From Lingula anatina (lineage: Eukaryota > Brachiopoda > Lingulata > Lingulida > Lingulidae), in NCBI RefSeq assembly GCF_001039355.2, contig NW_019775550.1, positions 64,545 to 128,544 on the forward strand: a DNA stretch of 64,000 nt, in the 5' to 3' direction. Under the pieces are notes generated by a model. That model saw only the letters and a program-made list of their open reading frames with translations. It ran no database searches and was not told where the DNA came from. A program made the position numbers and the translations under genes. Every line of letters starts with the position of its first letter. The first letter of the stretch is position 1. Below, piece after piece: positions 11,901 to 25,402 of this stretch.

Positions 11901-14900
11901 CATTTCCCTTTTGCTCAAATACTAGTCATTATGGGCATAGTCTGTGCAGCATTTCTATTAATTACCTTTTTGTTATACTAGTAGTTAGTTTCTTTCCATA
12001 TAGATATATTAATATTTGAACTCTTTCAGATAGATAATTTTCATGTAATTTTGTCATTTCTGCTGGTTCATATATTACCACATACTAGTAGGCCTGCATC
12101 AGTACACGTTGGGCTCATTCCCAATAAAACTATTGCTCTACATAGATCGATCCAACTCCGCAGGGACTCTCACTGGATGCTATCATATTAACACACCTCC
12201 TCTTGTTTCTAACTTGACTCTTATATAATCATCAGCTTTTCTGTATTACACTCAATACCAGGAGGAGGCGTGTTAATTTTTTAATCTGACTGTATTCACC
12301 CCATGGAGTTGGATCGAACTAGGTAGATTGATAGTTTCATTGGGAGTGAGCCCACTGTCTGTGTACAGATTTTACATGACAGAAGTACTCATAGAACAAA
12401 ATATCTGTGTTCATGATGTGAAGGCTCACACACATTTTTGTGTAGCACTTCAGAAATTTGAGGCATGTGGATCGGATGGTCAATATGGTTTCAAATGCAC
12501 CTGTCTACTTACATATCTCCTCCATCTACTCATACTAAGTGAAAAAATGAAAAATGGCATTTTAGGGAAAGATAGGATCTTATCAAGAAATCTGTGGATT
12601 TTTTTCTAACTTTTTGATGACTTATATATAATATGTATTATTTATGACATGTGAAGCAGATGTGACATGTGAAGCTAGGTAATGGGAGGTGCACATGTAC
12701 TGGATCATTAGTCTGGATATGAAGTAACACAGGGGGAGGGTCAGTGTGCTGTCGTGCAAGGAAATGATAAAAATAAAGCATGCTGTTGCTTTGAGACAGT
12801 GCAGAGTATGGACAGCTCTCTGTGGTGAAGATTATTATAAACTGATGGTATGGTATTGAAAAGAATATATTTCTGTGAGTCTTTTTTTTTTTATTTCAAA
12901 TTGATGAAATTAATAAGAAATTTTAGATTTAATTTTGATATAAATTTCTCTCTCTCTCTTTCTCGTGTGTGCTAAATTTGCTCACTGGATAAGATGTCTT
13001 CTGCCCCATCATTTTACCTGTGTAGTAAGACCAGGTTTCAGTTAATACCTGCTGCTTTAGTGATGTTTTTTTTTTATTTTTAAGTGTGATGAGGAAGCAT
13101 CTGCTTGTGCAATGCTGGGTTTACACTATACAAGATCTTATCAGCACCTTAAGTGTGTCTGGTTTCCATATCTGCCACTGTACACCAGTTTCAATTAGAA
13201 CAAAAACTTTTTTGTGATTGTTTTTAGTTGCTTTTCTACTGATTAAGTAGAGAAAATCCAAACCTTTTTTCCCTGTGGACAAGCATTTACGTGCTCTTTG
13301 TTCAAACCAGTATCATGCCAATTTGCTTGACATCTAAATGGGTAAGGAATTTGGAATAGAGCAGGTGCTTGAGGGACATTGTCTGTGAACAAAGAATTTG
13401 GGTCGATCAGGTAGGATTTGGTATATTTATGTTTAAAGATATGAAAGGCTTTCTGCAGGTAAGTACAGTTTTCATATTTTGCTTATTGCTTGTTTTACTT
13501 TTGTTATTATAAAAGGTGCAAGAATTTAACCTTCTTTTATTATTATTTTCACAAATAGTGCATGAATTCAAGGGGGGGGGGCAGGTCTAGAATGTCATCA
13601 GACTATGGATAAAATGTCAAGGCAATTTCAAAAGGAAGGGTTCTTTTTCTGGTAAAGTGGACCTTTTACCATGAAACCTTCACATACCTTGATAAAATTT
13701 TACTCAGAGGGGGGCCTTTTCCCAGCAAAAAGGGGGGTTCTGACTATGGGCCTAATGTCTTTCCAACTTCCACAAAAACAGTACTCATATCATGCTCTGA
13801 CAAATGGCAATATATGCAGAAAACATGCCAGACATGCAGGTGTGCCGTTATATGTAGCACATTGTGAGTTATAATAATTATAATTGAATTAATTATAATT
13901 GAAGTAATGCAGTTCATCACAGAAGACCACCAGGTACAGAGCACTAGTACTAGTATGTTAATTGATAGCAACATGACACAGCCCTAGATTCACCCCAGGT
14001 CCATAGGCTATTGTGTCTTATTTATTTATTTATTGTTAGATAATTTATTAAATAATTTAATTGTTAATTTATTTTTTCATTATTTATTTAATTTTTCAAA
14101 TCAGATTTCCTTGTTGTAGCATGCTATGAAGATAGTGGAGTTCTTCAGTGATCTAGTGGCAGACTAGTGGGGTGGGGGCAGGGGGGGGTGGGGGCAGGGG
14201 GGGGCAGGGGGGGTGGATGGGGTGAGTACCTAGGGAGGGGGGAGGTGGAAGAAAGGATACAGTTTAACTTATAATGTTGTGATCATATGGAAATGCTGAA
14301 TCTTTCCCTGTTTTGAACAAATCATTACTTGTCAGTAATAAAGAATTGAAAACAAGGTATAAAGGATGTACAGTTTTGGAAGCGTTTCTTTATAGTTTGG
14401 ATATTTTCCTTTGAATTACAGGGGTATATGTCAGGCCATCACCTTCAGATAACCATTATTTATATTCAGTCAGATGTCATTGTCATACTTCATTGTCATG
14501 TGTCACCCATATCTAGAGACAGGGGAAATAAGTGGAGATGAGGACACAAATATGAACGGGATAATATGTGTACAGTATTGTTATTTATTTGGCTGATGCC
14601 CAGGTAATAGTGTGTATATATACATATAATTTCCAAACTTGAGTCACCTGGTTACCAAGTATATCGGGGTGAGCGGTTAAGATGAGGACGCGGAGGTGAT
14701 GTGTATTGGATGAAATCCAGGGCAAATTATGGTGTTGTATTACAAGTGGGACACATGAGTAACCTCAGGATTCTTGAGCAAATTATGTAGAGTTCTTTTT
14801 AATGTGAACCTTTTTGTGGCAGAGGTTGCCCCTTGCCTTTTGCAGGGTGGTAGGAATTTTCCTTTTCTAAGGGAATAAAAAAAGTTTGTTTTAGACTAGT

Positions 14901-17900
14901 AACTAGGTGATTGGATATTGCTTGGACATAATTATGAAATGGGCGAATGTTTACCCAAATGCACATAGCTTCAAAGGAAGATGCAGCGTTTCACGTCCTT
15001 TTGTAATTATGTCCAAGGATATTGAAAGAAAAAGGGATCACGATGAGAGAAATTAAGAATATAAAAGAAAGAGAATAAAAAAGAAAAAAAAAAGGGTTCA
15101 AAATAGCACATGACTGGATTTTATTTCAGGTCCACATTTTTTGCAGAACAAAGCTTGTTAATCTTTTGAATATACTGAGTATCCTAATTCTTAGCACACA
15201 GCATTTTCTATCTGTCATTTCGATCACTCTCCTATCACATCATCTGTCTTCTGTGATCACACACCGCCTGCGTGCACACGAGGGGCCGTTGGATCCCCTA
15301 TAACATGGCATTCTGTACAAATTGATGATAAAAATCTGCCATTATTTCATCAGGACTTCTCTCTTGGCATCTCACCAAGACTCAGGCTGATTTATTTCAA
15401 CCTGTACCCCCTGAGGATGGAAAAATAAGAGTTACCTAGGTCGGCCATGATTTAACAGTTAAGCTTGTAAGTGGGAGAGTCCATGAAAGAACCTAGGGGG
15501 AGGGGATGTAAATGTAAACAAAAGCACATGGACAAAGCATGTGACATAGCCTTCATATGCGTATGTGTTCAAACATAATTGTGGTATATTTATGTGACAT
15601 TTTAAGAAGGTTGGGAAGTCATCCTGTTAAAATAAGAGATATACTGTTCATGGGATAAAGTTGTGGTACACAGTTGGTTTAGCAACTATAACAACATCTC
15701 AGATTTTATAGTGGATTATTGGAACAAGTATACAAACAGGAGGGATTTATGTACATATTATATGAACTCACTTCAGTTTATCCCCTGGTAAAGTTTACAT
15801 TCCACTAGGAATTTAGGATTTTTAACACTATTCATGCAGCATTTATGTCTTAGTGGAAATTTCAGCTGGAGTTTTATAGTATTTACCATTGTATGGACAA
15901 GTTAATTTAGATTCATACTTTTCTTAGTTTTATGAGTTCAAGTGACGGTGGGGTTTGTGAGGTATTTCCTGTGCAGGCAGGTGGAGCTTTTAAATTTGCT
16001 AGGGACAGCACCCACTGCAACAAGATCAAGTGCAGTGTATAATAAATAAGTTACGACTGTGAGTGGGCCAAAAAAAAGCTTACAATTGCTGCCATGACAT
16101 GCCTTGTGAGTTTGGATGTGATGTGTCCTTTCATTGACCTTTCAGTGTATTAACTGGACTTTTCTAGTTTCTTATCCTACAAGTACAGTAGGTGAATTGC
16201 ATTTTTGAATGTGACCAATCCCTAGCACTGACCTGTGACAGTGATAAAACATGAAAAAAGCCAAAGAAGTCTTTTTCTCGCCAAATGATGCAAGTAATAA
16301 ATGATAGAACATGTACATGTACATTAAAACTTAATATCTACAGCTGTAACAGCAAGAAAAGTTGATAACCAAATGGTCAAGAAATCAAGACTATTTTTAT
16401 TTTGTGATAATATCCGACGTGCACAGAAGACTTGACATTTTACATTTGCATAAAAAATTGTGTTCTTTGTTGAACATATTTTGTTTCAGTGATGGGCAAT
16501 AAGTGGGAGATTTTTAGGTAAAAACTTATCATCCAATCTATAGGCCTATCTTTATGGACAAGCATATGAACTTGAGATAATTTCTTTGGTTTTGAGTTTA
16601 GAGATGCTGACCAAGTTTGAAAACTTTATTAATTTTTTTATTTATTTATTTATTTATTTATTATTTCAGAGTCAGCGTTCCTGCGTCACCATGAGTACAT
16701 GCGAGCCATGCTTATCTGCCTCCAGGCAGTGGAGAACAACAGGGTAGCTTTACTGGCTGAGATCAACCCTTTACTGGTAGGTGCTTTAAACCGATTGCAT
16801 AAAAGAAAGGGTTAGGGCTGCCTTGAGTCCACTAAGTTTCCCGGGCTGCTTTAAGAAAAAAAAAAGAGCTGTATTTTTGGAAAATATGTATTGTTTTAGA
16901 GTTGATATCACAGGTATCTTTATTCTATACTGTAAAACTTCTTGTCAGTGATTATGTATTTGTTTGTTTGTTTTTGAAGGTAAAATTTCCACTGTTTTTA
17001 TGAAGGATCATATTAGCACGTTTGCCTTGTATTTATTTATTTATTTATTTATATTCAGCTAAGAACAGGCAGCAGTCAGAGAACCAGGGGTTTGGTAATA
17101 TCACATGTGAGGAGTTCCTCTACGAGCTCACTCCCTGCCACGCTACCTTCCAGCTCAGCCATCACCATGCCGCGGAGAGTGAGTGAGACAGACCCTCTGG
17201 CACCGCCATTACCGTCACCAAAGTCTGACTCTGTCCTCGAGACATCAGCAGAACATGCCACTGCTACCTTGGGTAAGTTTTAGATGAAAATAATGAGTGA
17301 GATGCCATCTTCTTTCCTACACACACATGTGCAGACACACGCTATATTTATAGTCTTTGTGAATTTTCTTACCGTAATTTTGATAAAACTAGCAATACCT
17401 TTAGTAACAGGCCCGTGGCCAGGGGGGTTCAGGGGATTCGAAAGAACCATCCTTTTTGCTGGGAAAAGGTCCACTATGGGTAAAATTTGACCTATGTACT
17501 TGAGGATTTCATGGTAAAAGGTCCACTTTTTCAGAAAACGAACCCCCCGCTGAAATTGCTGGCTACAGGCCTGAGTCTTGATATATGAAAATATCTGCTC
17601 CACTTGTTGGACTTCATTTCTCAGTCAACAGAGGTAGAAGTATGAGATAACAGCAGGTCATTGACCTGTTAATTGTGATAGGTGTGACAGATTGGTTGTG
17701 ACAGTGGAGATGCTGATGCAATTGGGGGTGTTAGTAGATTCTGAAACAAATGCAAGATAAATGGTTGTGTTTTAGTCACACACTCATGCATTGGTATAAA
17801 CACATATTACACACTTACACACACGCATCTTGCATTATGAAAAAAATTACCACACTTAATTCTACATAACAAATTTTAGGTATGATATAAGACCTTTAAT

Positions 17901-19351
17901 TGAAACTTAATTTCAGATGTTTGCTAGCACTGCTCATTGCAGACAAAATTACACATTTTGCTAACTTACATGGAAGTCGCATTCATTTATTTCTGCTCTG
18001 AGTTATTTCACCTTGAAATGACCCTTCAAACATCCATATATTATATATTATGTAAAAGAGGCGTGTCACCTAAACTCATCAATCATGGACATAGTATGGA
18101 GATGTATTATGCAATGCTAATTGTGATTGGCTACCTTAACACATGATGGACATTTGAGGGAGGGGCATGTCGTGAGTGACATTTGGAGGGAGGGCAGACT
18201 TGAGAATTCTTGGGTTGAAAGTGAAAGGAGAGATATCATGGTAAGTCAGATCTGTACCTTGTACAAGACATGGCTCTAGAAATAGTGAGAGCTAGAAAAT
18301 CCTTCAAAGAGACCCTGTATGTTCTTATCAATGAGCAGGCAGAGGAAGGGGCATTGTGTGGTTTATCTGCCCTGCAAGGTGGGAAATGAGCTGTTTGTTT
18401 TTTGTAAATATATTAATATTCTTGGAATATATTTAAGAATTCATATAGTAAATGTCTTTATTTGAATTAATCATTTTACATATTAAACTGCATGTACTTT
18501 ATTTATTTATTTATTTCGTTTTAAATTTAATATGTTCCAATATAGTGTTTACTCTCAAATAACCAAGGAATGTAAGGATATGAATGTTGCTCAAATATTA
18601 TTGTGTGTGATAAGGAATTTAGCTGCCTTCTTCACCTCAGTCTATGAAAAAAAGTAGAAAAATCTTAAGTTTTGACTAAATGAATATTGAGTTATTGATA
18701 AAATACTTTTTCAGTTATTTTTTTCCATTAATCCTTTATTATATAATTGCATATTTTATGGATAAGTACTTGCATGTGTGTTAAAGGATTATAATAATGA
18801 ATTGATATTATTTTTAATGTAGAGGTCTATATGTCATGTGTTGGAATAAGAAATCAATACAGCATTGAGATTATGTGTTCATCTAGATTTTCGCATGGAG
18901 AGTTTAAAAATATGAAAAAAAAAATTAAAGGAAAATATTTATTTTCAAAAATGTTAATTTTCCTCTTGGTGCACATTTATTTTAACTATGAACAAAAGCT
19001 TTAGATAGTGTTTAGTTGGTGTGCAGATAGTTGGCATACCTGCTCAGGCTAAGAATGTCAGGTATTCCTTAATTGTCCTGTGACCCATGACTTCCTGTCA
19101 TCAACAGGTGAAGACATACCTGGATTATAGCTTAGGTCAGGTACAGACACAATGAATGCTGTGTCCTACTCTCCTAAATTAACTCTCTCCTTCTCCCCCC
19201 TCTCTCTCTCTCTTCCCCCCTCCCTGCTCTTTCTTTCCTCCCCCTTGCTCAGCCCTCTCCTTCTCTTTCTCTGTCCCTCTCTCTCTCTCTCACACACACA
19301 AACACATACGTATTCACATAAACACACATAAATACTAGTACACACACACAC

Positions 19352-19404
<53 letters not shown>

Positions 19405-22400
19405 CGCCAAGGGTTACAAACCAGACTGATCTTATCATCCACACACTGTGGTCACAGATTATCAACAATGACTCCCCTGTGCTTCACTGACATATAGTTT
19501 GTACATATATCACCTTTGCCACTGACAGTACAAAGTATTGTGTACAGTGTAATATTTTATCCTGTGTCCCAGATAGGAACTCCTCGTACATGTGACAGGG
19601 TCTTTTCACATAAATTAAGACCAGTGACATGGCTCTGGCTGTCATATAAGCTTTAGGGAGAAATTGGCTAATATTACTATATTGGATATCAGGACATTGA
19701 CTTTTTTACAGGACTTTTATTGACATATATATTGCAGGTAGGTGTCACTTTATGTATTTCATCCAATGTGTGCATGCGTGTAATATGTGCATGTGTGTGC
19801 AAATGAATGTGTGTGTAGGCACGTGTACGTATGATGCAGGAATGTGAGTGTATATACATCACTCCTGCATGTAACATTTAAAGTAAATGTCATGCATAGA
19901 TTTCCTTGTTAAGTGAACACAAAAGTGAAAGTGAAACTGCTTCATTTTCATAATGTTAATTTTTTATTTTTTTTTTATTATTTTTTTTCATTATGCTGTA
20001 CACCACACAAATGTAATGTTCTGTCAGCACTATAGGTTGAGATCTGTATGTGTATGTGTATGTTTTGGGGGGTATGTGTGTGTGTGTATGTTTTGGGGGG
20101 TATGTGTGTGTGTGTGTATGTTTTGGGGGGTATGTGTGTGTGTGTGTATGTTTTGGGGGTATGTGTGTGTGTGTATGTTTTGGGGGGTATGTGTGTGTGT
20201 GTATGTTTTGGGGGGTATGTGTGTGGGTGTATGTATGTGTGCATCTGTTTGCTTGTGTGTATGTGTGTGTACAATAACCCCAGACAGTTGGAGTTGGTCT
20301 ATGTAATTATATATATAACACAGTCTGTGTCTGGAAGTTTTCTGCCTGCTGGTCACTCTGTCCAGCAGACCCCATACAACTACTTGACCATCTAATGTCC
20401 AAACCTACCAGTCCGTACATGGCATCAACAGAGCATGGAAAATTGATCTAAAACAGACACATGAATTATATTACCTCTAGGTACAGTTGGACTAGTAACT
20501 TTGATTATTCTTACTTGTTCGATGCCAAATCTATAAGTCGACTGGCTTAAACCTGTAGCTTTTTGTGCCAGCTGGCTACAGTTAAAATGGGCATGGATGA
20601 GACTTTGGTAAAACCTAGGTAGGTAGTATGGGAGTTTTAGCATTTTGACAGCCATTTTTTATCTGGTTTAGTTAACTGGTACTGTATATGATATTGTCTG
20701 TACATGTACAGTAATCTTCTGGGCTGTTATTTCATTTATCATTAACACCATAATATAGATTCTGTTTGACTAAGATAACAGTGTCTGATATCAAGTAACA
20801 TTCACATATATATATATACACATATGTACAGGTGATAATTGTCTAAATTTTAACCAAAGGCTAGGTGGGGTTGCTTTACATGTACATCAATTGTGCCTTG
20901 AGTATAATATAATGCCATACATACTTAATGATGTGGTACAGAGGCACTCAGAATGTTTTCACTTTTTTATTTTTATTGAAAATCTTTGTAGGATTGCCAC
21001 CACAATTGATTCCTTCTATTCAGCTATTTATTCTCTAAATATTTGCTGTACATTTTATACAAATAATAATTTTAATAAAAAAGCTTTGTCGTAGGTTATT
21101 TCAACTCCAATAACGCTTAGCTGTAGTGTATGTGCATGTCGAACGAGTACATGTGCAGACCACGTTATTGATTTGTTGTGGAGCTGAAAGAGAAGATTTA
21201 TTATTTTGGCAAAAATGTTGAAAAAGATGTCAAATCATTCTTTGTCAGGGTCTTTGTAGTAATTACCGATAATTGCGAAAGAAATATTACGAAGTCTTCA
21301 TCATTTTCTGCTGTATATTTGGAGTGTGCACACATTTTAGGAAAACTGTTATATCAAGCAGGTCATTAGTGGAACAACACCTGATAAACCTCTCTATTAG
21401 TTCAATCAAGAAAGGTAAAACTGCACAAAATATATGTGTATGTGTTAATTGGTGCTCTGATTACTTTCTAAAACATGTTGTCTTTTTTGAACAATGCTAA
21501 TTTTAGTCATGTTTTCCTTAAAGTTAGCTATTGGGAAATTTATACCAGGAAGTGAAATCCATGTTTATGTATACAGAGTGAGTGTGGTACACAAGCTCTC
21601 TGACAATGAGTTATGCCACAGTAATCTAGGAAGGCCACATATAAAGTGATATATTAGATACGGAGGCCATGCAGATTGTATTCAAGCTGTTGGATGCACA
21701 GCAATATGCTTAAAGGAGTGAAATTGGGTCTGGTTTCACACAGTGGCAGCTTAGGGTAATATTATGTGGATATGGTGTACTTTTTTCAGCTGAAATTACT
21801 CAAAAGGTATGTATGTAAGTGTGGAAGTACGTGTATTGAGGTCACTGCTGGTAGTTTATATATGTACAGATCCTGCAGGTGGAATCGACCTGACAGTGAC
21901 ACATATACATAGATGTATGAACAGAGAGAGAGAGAGAGAGATTTGGGCATGCCTCCTCAGATATAAGAGACAAATTACGTATAATTGTACAACAGTCGGT
22001 GTTGAAATTTAATATATCATGTAATATATAGCTTAATTGTTAAATTAAACTTGATCACGTATTATTCACATGTGATGGCTGCAGTAGGATATTAGTCATA
22101 TACATTGTATCTGGCCATGTTTATACATAATGTTATGTAAATACTGTGTATTATTATCTGTAGTATTTGAAAGCATATTTCTATCATATGATAAATGCAC
22201 AAGTTTTATTTGACAGTGATTTAAACATCTAAAATCTGCTTTCATCAGAACTGCCAAGGTTCATCCCCTTTATATAGACATGTTTACCATCTGAAGTTTT
22301 CAGCATTCAGAACATGGAAAAAACCACATATCAATACCTCCGCCATTATCTGGGTCAGTGCCTTTTGTTAGTCTTACGTAAGAGATTACTATGGGGCCAT

Positions 22401-25361
22401 TCACAGTGAAGTATGCTGACATAGCTAATGTGCATTAACTCCACAGGGACTCTCGCTGAATGCAGTCAGATTAATAAACTTGCTCGCTTCCGCTTAGTAT
22501 TAAGAAGAAAACAGAAAAGCTGGTGAATATGTGAGTACGCTATAATCAGAAGGAGGTGTGGTAGTCTGTTTATCTGATTGCATTCAACGAATTGGGCTAG
22601 TTCAGTTATGGTACTGGATGTGCAAAGGTCCTTAATGTCTGCTGAAAATAGTATTTTTTTCCAAAGTGGGAAGTCAAATTATGATCATTTTTTCCTCCAG
22701 ATTCTAGCCCAGAGGTCCAGCCGTCAGCCAAAGCAGCTCTGTTGTCCGTACTAGAAAAGGATGGTTCTTCCGTGGAGCTGGAATCCACTCTGAGCTTTCC
22801 ACGCATTGAGAGCGATCCTCTCCTGAATACAGAATTTTTCCCAGAGGATGATATGCTTTCACATGTGGAGCCCCTGGGGGTAAGCAGGAGTCCCCATAGA
22901 GCGTCCTTTGTAATAAGTGGGAGTCCCCATACACAGGCTGTGATTGGGAATAAGAATCCACATACTGTTGGTGTGTCAAGGAGTTTAAGTGTAAATACGG
23001 TTCATCATAGACAAACGAGTGTGCCATATTCCCCTAGAGGGCAGCAGGGATCAGGAGCAAGACTCTCCCGTTCTGTATCCTCGTCAAACACAGAGGCGTC
23101 AAAAGTGTTGGACAATTTGCTCAATAGTGATAGTACAGGAGATGACTCCGAAGGTACAAATTTATTTCCCAGGACTAATTTATTCAATCAACATTCAGTT
23201 GGCCTTGACACATTACCTGATCAAAATGGAAATGTATCTCTAACAGGTACTCAAAACTTGTTTGAATATCCGACTGGCAAAAGAAACGGTGTTTTAGATA
23301 AGGGTAAAGAACACAGCACAGACGATAGCAAAAGGAGGAGTTTAACTGACGAAGGGACAGATTCAAAGGGACAATCGAAAGGGAGGAAAATTTCACATAT
23401 CCGTTCAAGATCGGATGGTGCTACACTGAAAGAGATGTCATTGGACGATCCTGCTGACCAATCAGACTCCACTTTAGTGGATCCTGCGACCTACTCATCG
23501 TCTCTTCCTGCCCATGCTGCTGGCGGTATGGGGAGGAAAGGAAATGGTAAAAATCTTCTTTAAAGGAGTCAGACTGTGTACACTGAAAATTATATGCTTA
23601 CATTACATGATTATTTTGTTACTTTTATTTTAAGTTGATAACTTAACGTACAATTCTGAATTCTTGTTCCACAAATGCATGAGACATACTCCCCCTTTTA
23701 TGTTGACTGCATTCTAATTAGTTAAAAAATCTGTAAAAGTAAAATCTGTAACAAATATTTATAAAATTCAACATTGAAAACTGTAGCCAGTACTTCCTAA
23801 TTTGTAAACGATCATTTAAGTACCAGTAATCAGTTTTCAAGTATTCATTTCCACTGTTTAATTAAGCCGGTGCAGGTGCCCTACACCCTGGTGACAGCAC
23901 AGAAAGTTTCCTGTCTCGTCCCGCTGAGGGTCAGTCTCTGATCAACTACTTACAGTCCCAAGACTTCAGCTACAGCGCTGACCTGGATAAGGTAAGTATC
24001 AACATAGCGCTTGTTATTAACCTGTCTCCTGGAATCAAAATGACAAAAAGTAGTGGTATCAAGGTAATGAAGGACTCATTCCCAATGGAACATTTGTTCT
24101 ATGTAGGTCAACACAGAGGGGACTCTTGCTGAAGGCAATCAGATTAACAGATTTAAATGTCTCTTCTTGTTTCCGACGAACTCGTATTTGACTCTATGCC
24201 AGGAGGTGGCATGTTAATCTGATATCTGGTTGCATTCAGCTCGAGTCCCCACCGAGTTGGACGATGTAATTAGAAGGCTAGTTTTATTGGGAATGATCCC
24301 CAAGTCCCCGTCTCCATAAAAAGATCTGATGTTTCCTGCCTCCCATTCCAGGAGAATGCTCACTTCAGTATCTCCGAGGCACTAATAGCTGCCATAGAGC
24401 AAATGAAATGGAATCAGGTGATAAGACCGTTCCGAGAGTCTGACGAGGAGGAGGCAGACTCAGACGAAGAAATACAGCAATTAAAACAAAGAATTAGAAT
24501 TAGGAGGAGAGAGAGGTTAAAAGAGGTTTGTACCTTTATGTATTGGTATATTTAAAAGTTCAGGTCCAATTTTAAAGGCCAGTTAGGACATTTGTAAGAG
24601 AAATATTTGAATTAAATCAGATCTATGAGAACAAAATGTGAGGTTAATTTTTATTTTAATTTTTATGCATGTTAACAAAATGTTCAGGTTGATTGGTATA
24701 TTTGCTAAGCTGTAGAATTGATATTGATAAAAGATAACTACATATTATACTGGATTAGAGGTGATAACATTTGCTGTTTTTAATTTTATCAGAAACATCC
24801 AGAATTCCCCGCATTTAGTGATGGAAAGACAGACAGTAGGTGTTACACTAGATCTAAAGTAAAGGGTTTAAAAAGTATTTTTCTATGAATCAGACCAATT
24901 ATTTTACTATATATATATTTTAAAGTTTTTGTAGCCAAAGTAAGTAAGAATATAAATTTGACAAAAGGTCATATATTTTTCGTCATCAGATGTATTCAAG
25001 ATGTGTATTTGAGGTTACGACAACTAAATAAATTTTTCTTGCAGCAACCAACAGTACTGCTTCCAACCTGAGCTCCTCTCACGACTCTTCAGATTACTCA
25101 GGTAATTTTTTGGAATAATTCATGTATGTAAATTTTACATTAATTTATTTAAAGTTGTTTGTCTTAGCTCCTATGATATTTCATTTTAAATGTGAATCAG
25201 TATAATGTACAAAAAGACATCTAAATAGTAAAAACAACTATAGAAATTTAGGAACTTAAATGAAAGTTGTATCATGTGCACAGTAGGAGTATTTGATAAC
25301 TTATTTGATAACGTATTTATTACTTTTTGCATCTTCTGCAGGATGATATTTCAATAATCAT

Positions 25362-25402
<41 letters not shown>

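Larger units (their letters stand above)
8756..16669 (+). other. Rubicon intron 3 (7.9 kb), contents
   Basis: The largest intron of the gene. It contains a TA microsatellite, a 2.2-kb repeat element (9122-11345), a foldback element (12111-12353), a dispersed 'GGTCCACTTT' repeat (13640-13745), a very G-rich tract (14166-14225) and otherwise AT-rich sequence without a supported exon. Confidence 0.75.
7830..16776 (+). other. RUBCN: Rubicon RUN-domain exons 2-4
   Basis: Exon 2 encodes [19 protein letters not shown], followed by [18 protein letters not shown]. Exon 3 encodes [14 protein letters not shown] and a helical stretch ending [13 protein letters not shown]. Exon 4 encodes [19 protein letters not shown] and [12 protein letters not shown]. 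This is the helical RUN domain, which in Rubicon contributes to regulation of the VPS34 complex. Exon 1 (29 nt) supplies only the acidic start; its phase fits exon 2 exactly, which is the main argument for that start. Confidence 0.9.
17273..22700 (+). other. Rubicon intron 5 (5.4 kb), contents
   Basis: Holds the dispersed repeat at 17397, the compound CT/CA/GA microsatellite at 19190-19402, the TTTTGGGGGG minisatellite at 20048-20240 and a worn foldback element at 22391-22610. Long apparent reading frames over 19166-20395 are translations of these simple repeats. No exon is supported. Confidence 0.75.

Noticed and set aside
20048-20240. Regularly spaced repeats resembling a CRISPR array
   Set aside because: Units are head to tail without unique spacers and the DNA is clearly animal nuclear; it is a minisatellite.
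19953-20395. Open frames of 60-117 residues on both strands ([12 protein letters not shown]-like, VCVCVCFGG-like)
   Set aside because: They are translations of the TG/GGGGGG minisatellite, open in nearly all frames, with no start context or splice partners.
24836-24839. Alternative donor for Rubicon exon 9 at AG|GTGTTA (24839)
   Set aside because: It would put exon 10 out of frame. The donor ACA|GTAGGT at 24835 keeps the frame and yields the Ser-rich continuation [18 protein letters not shown].
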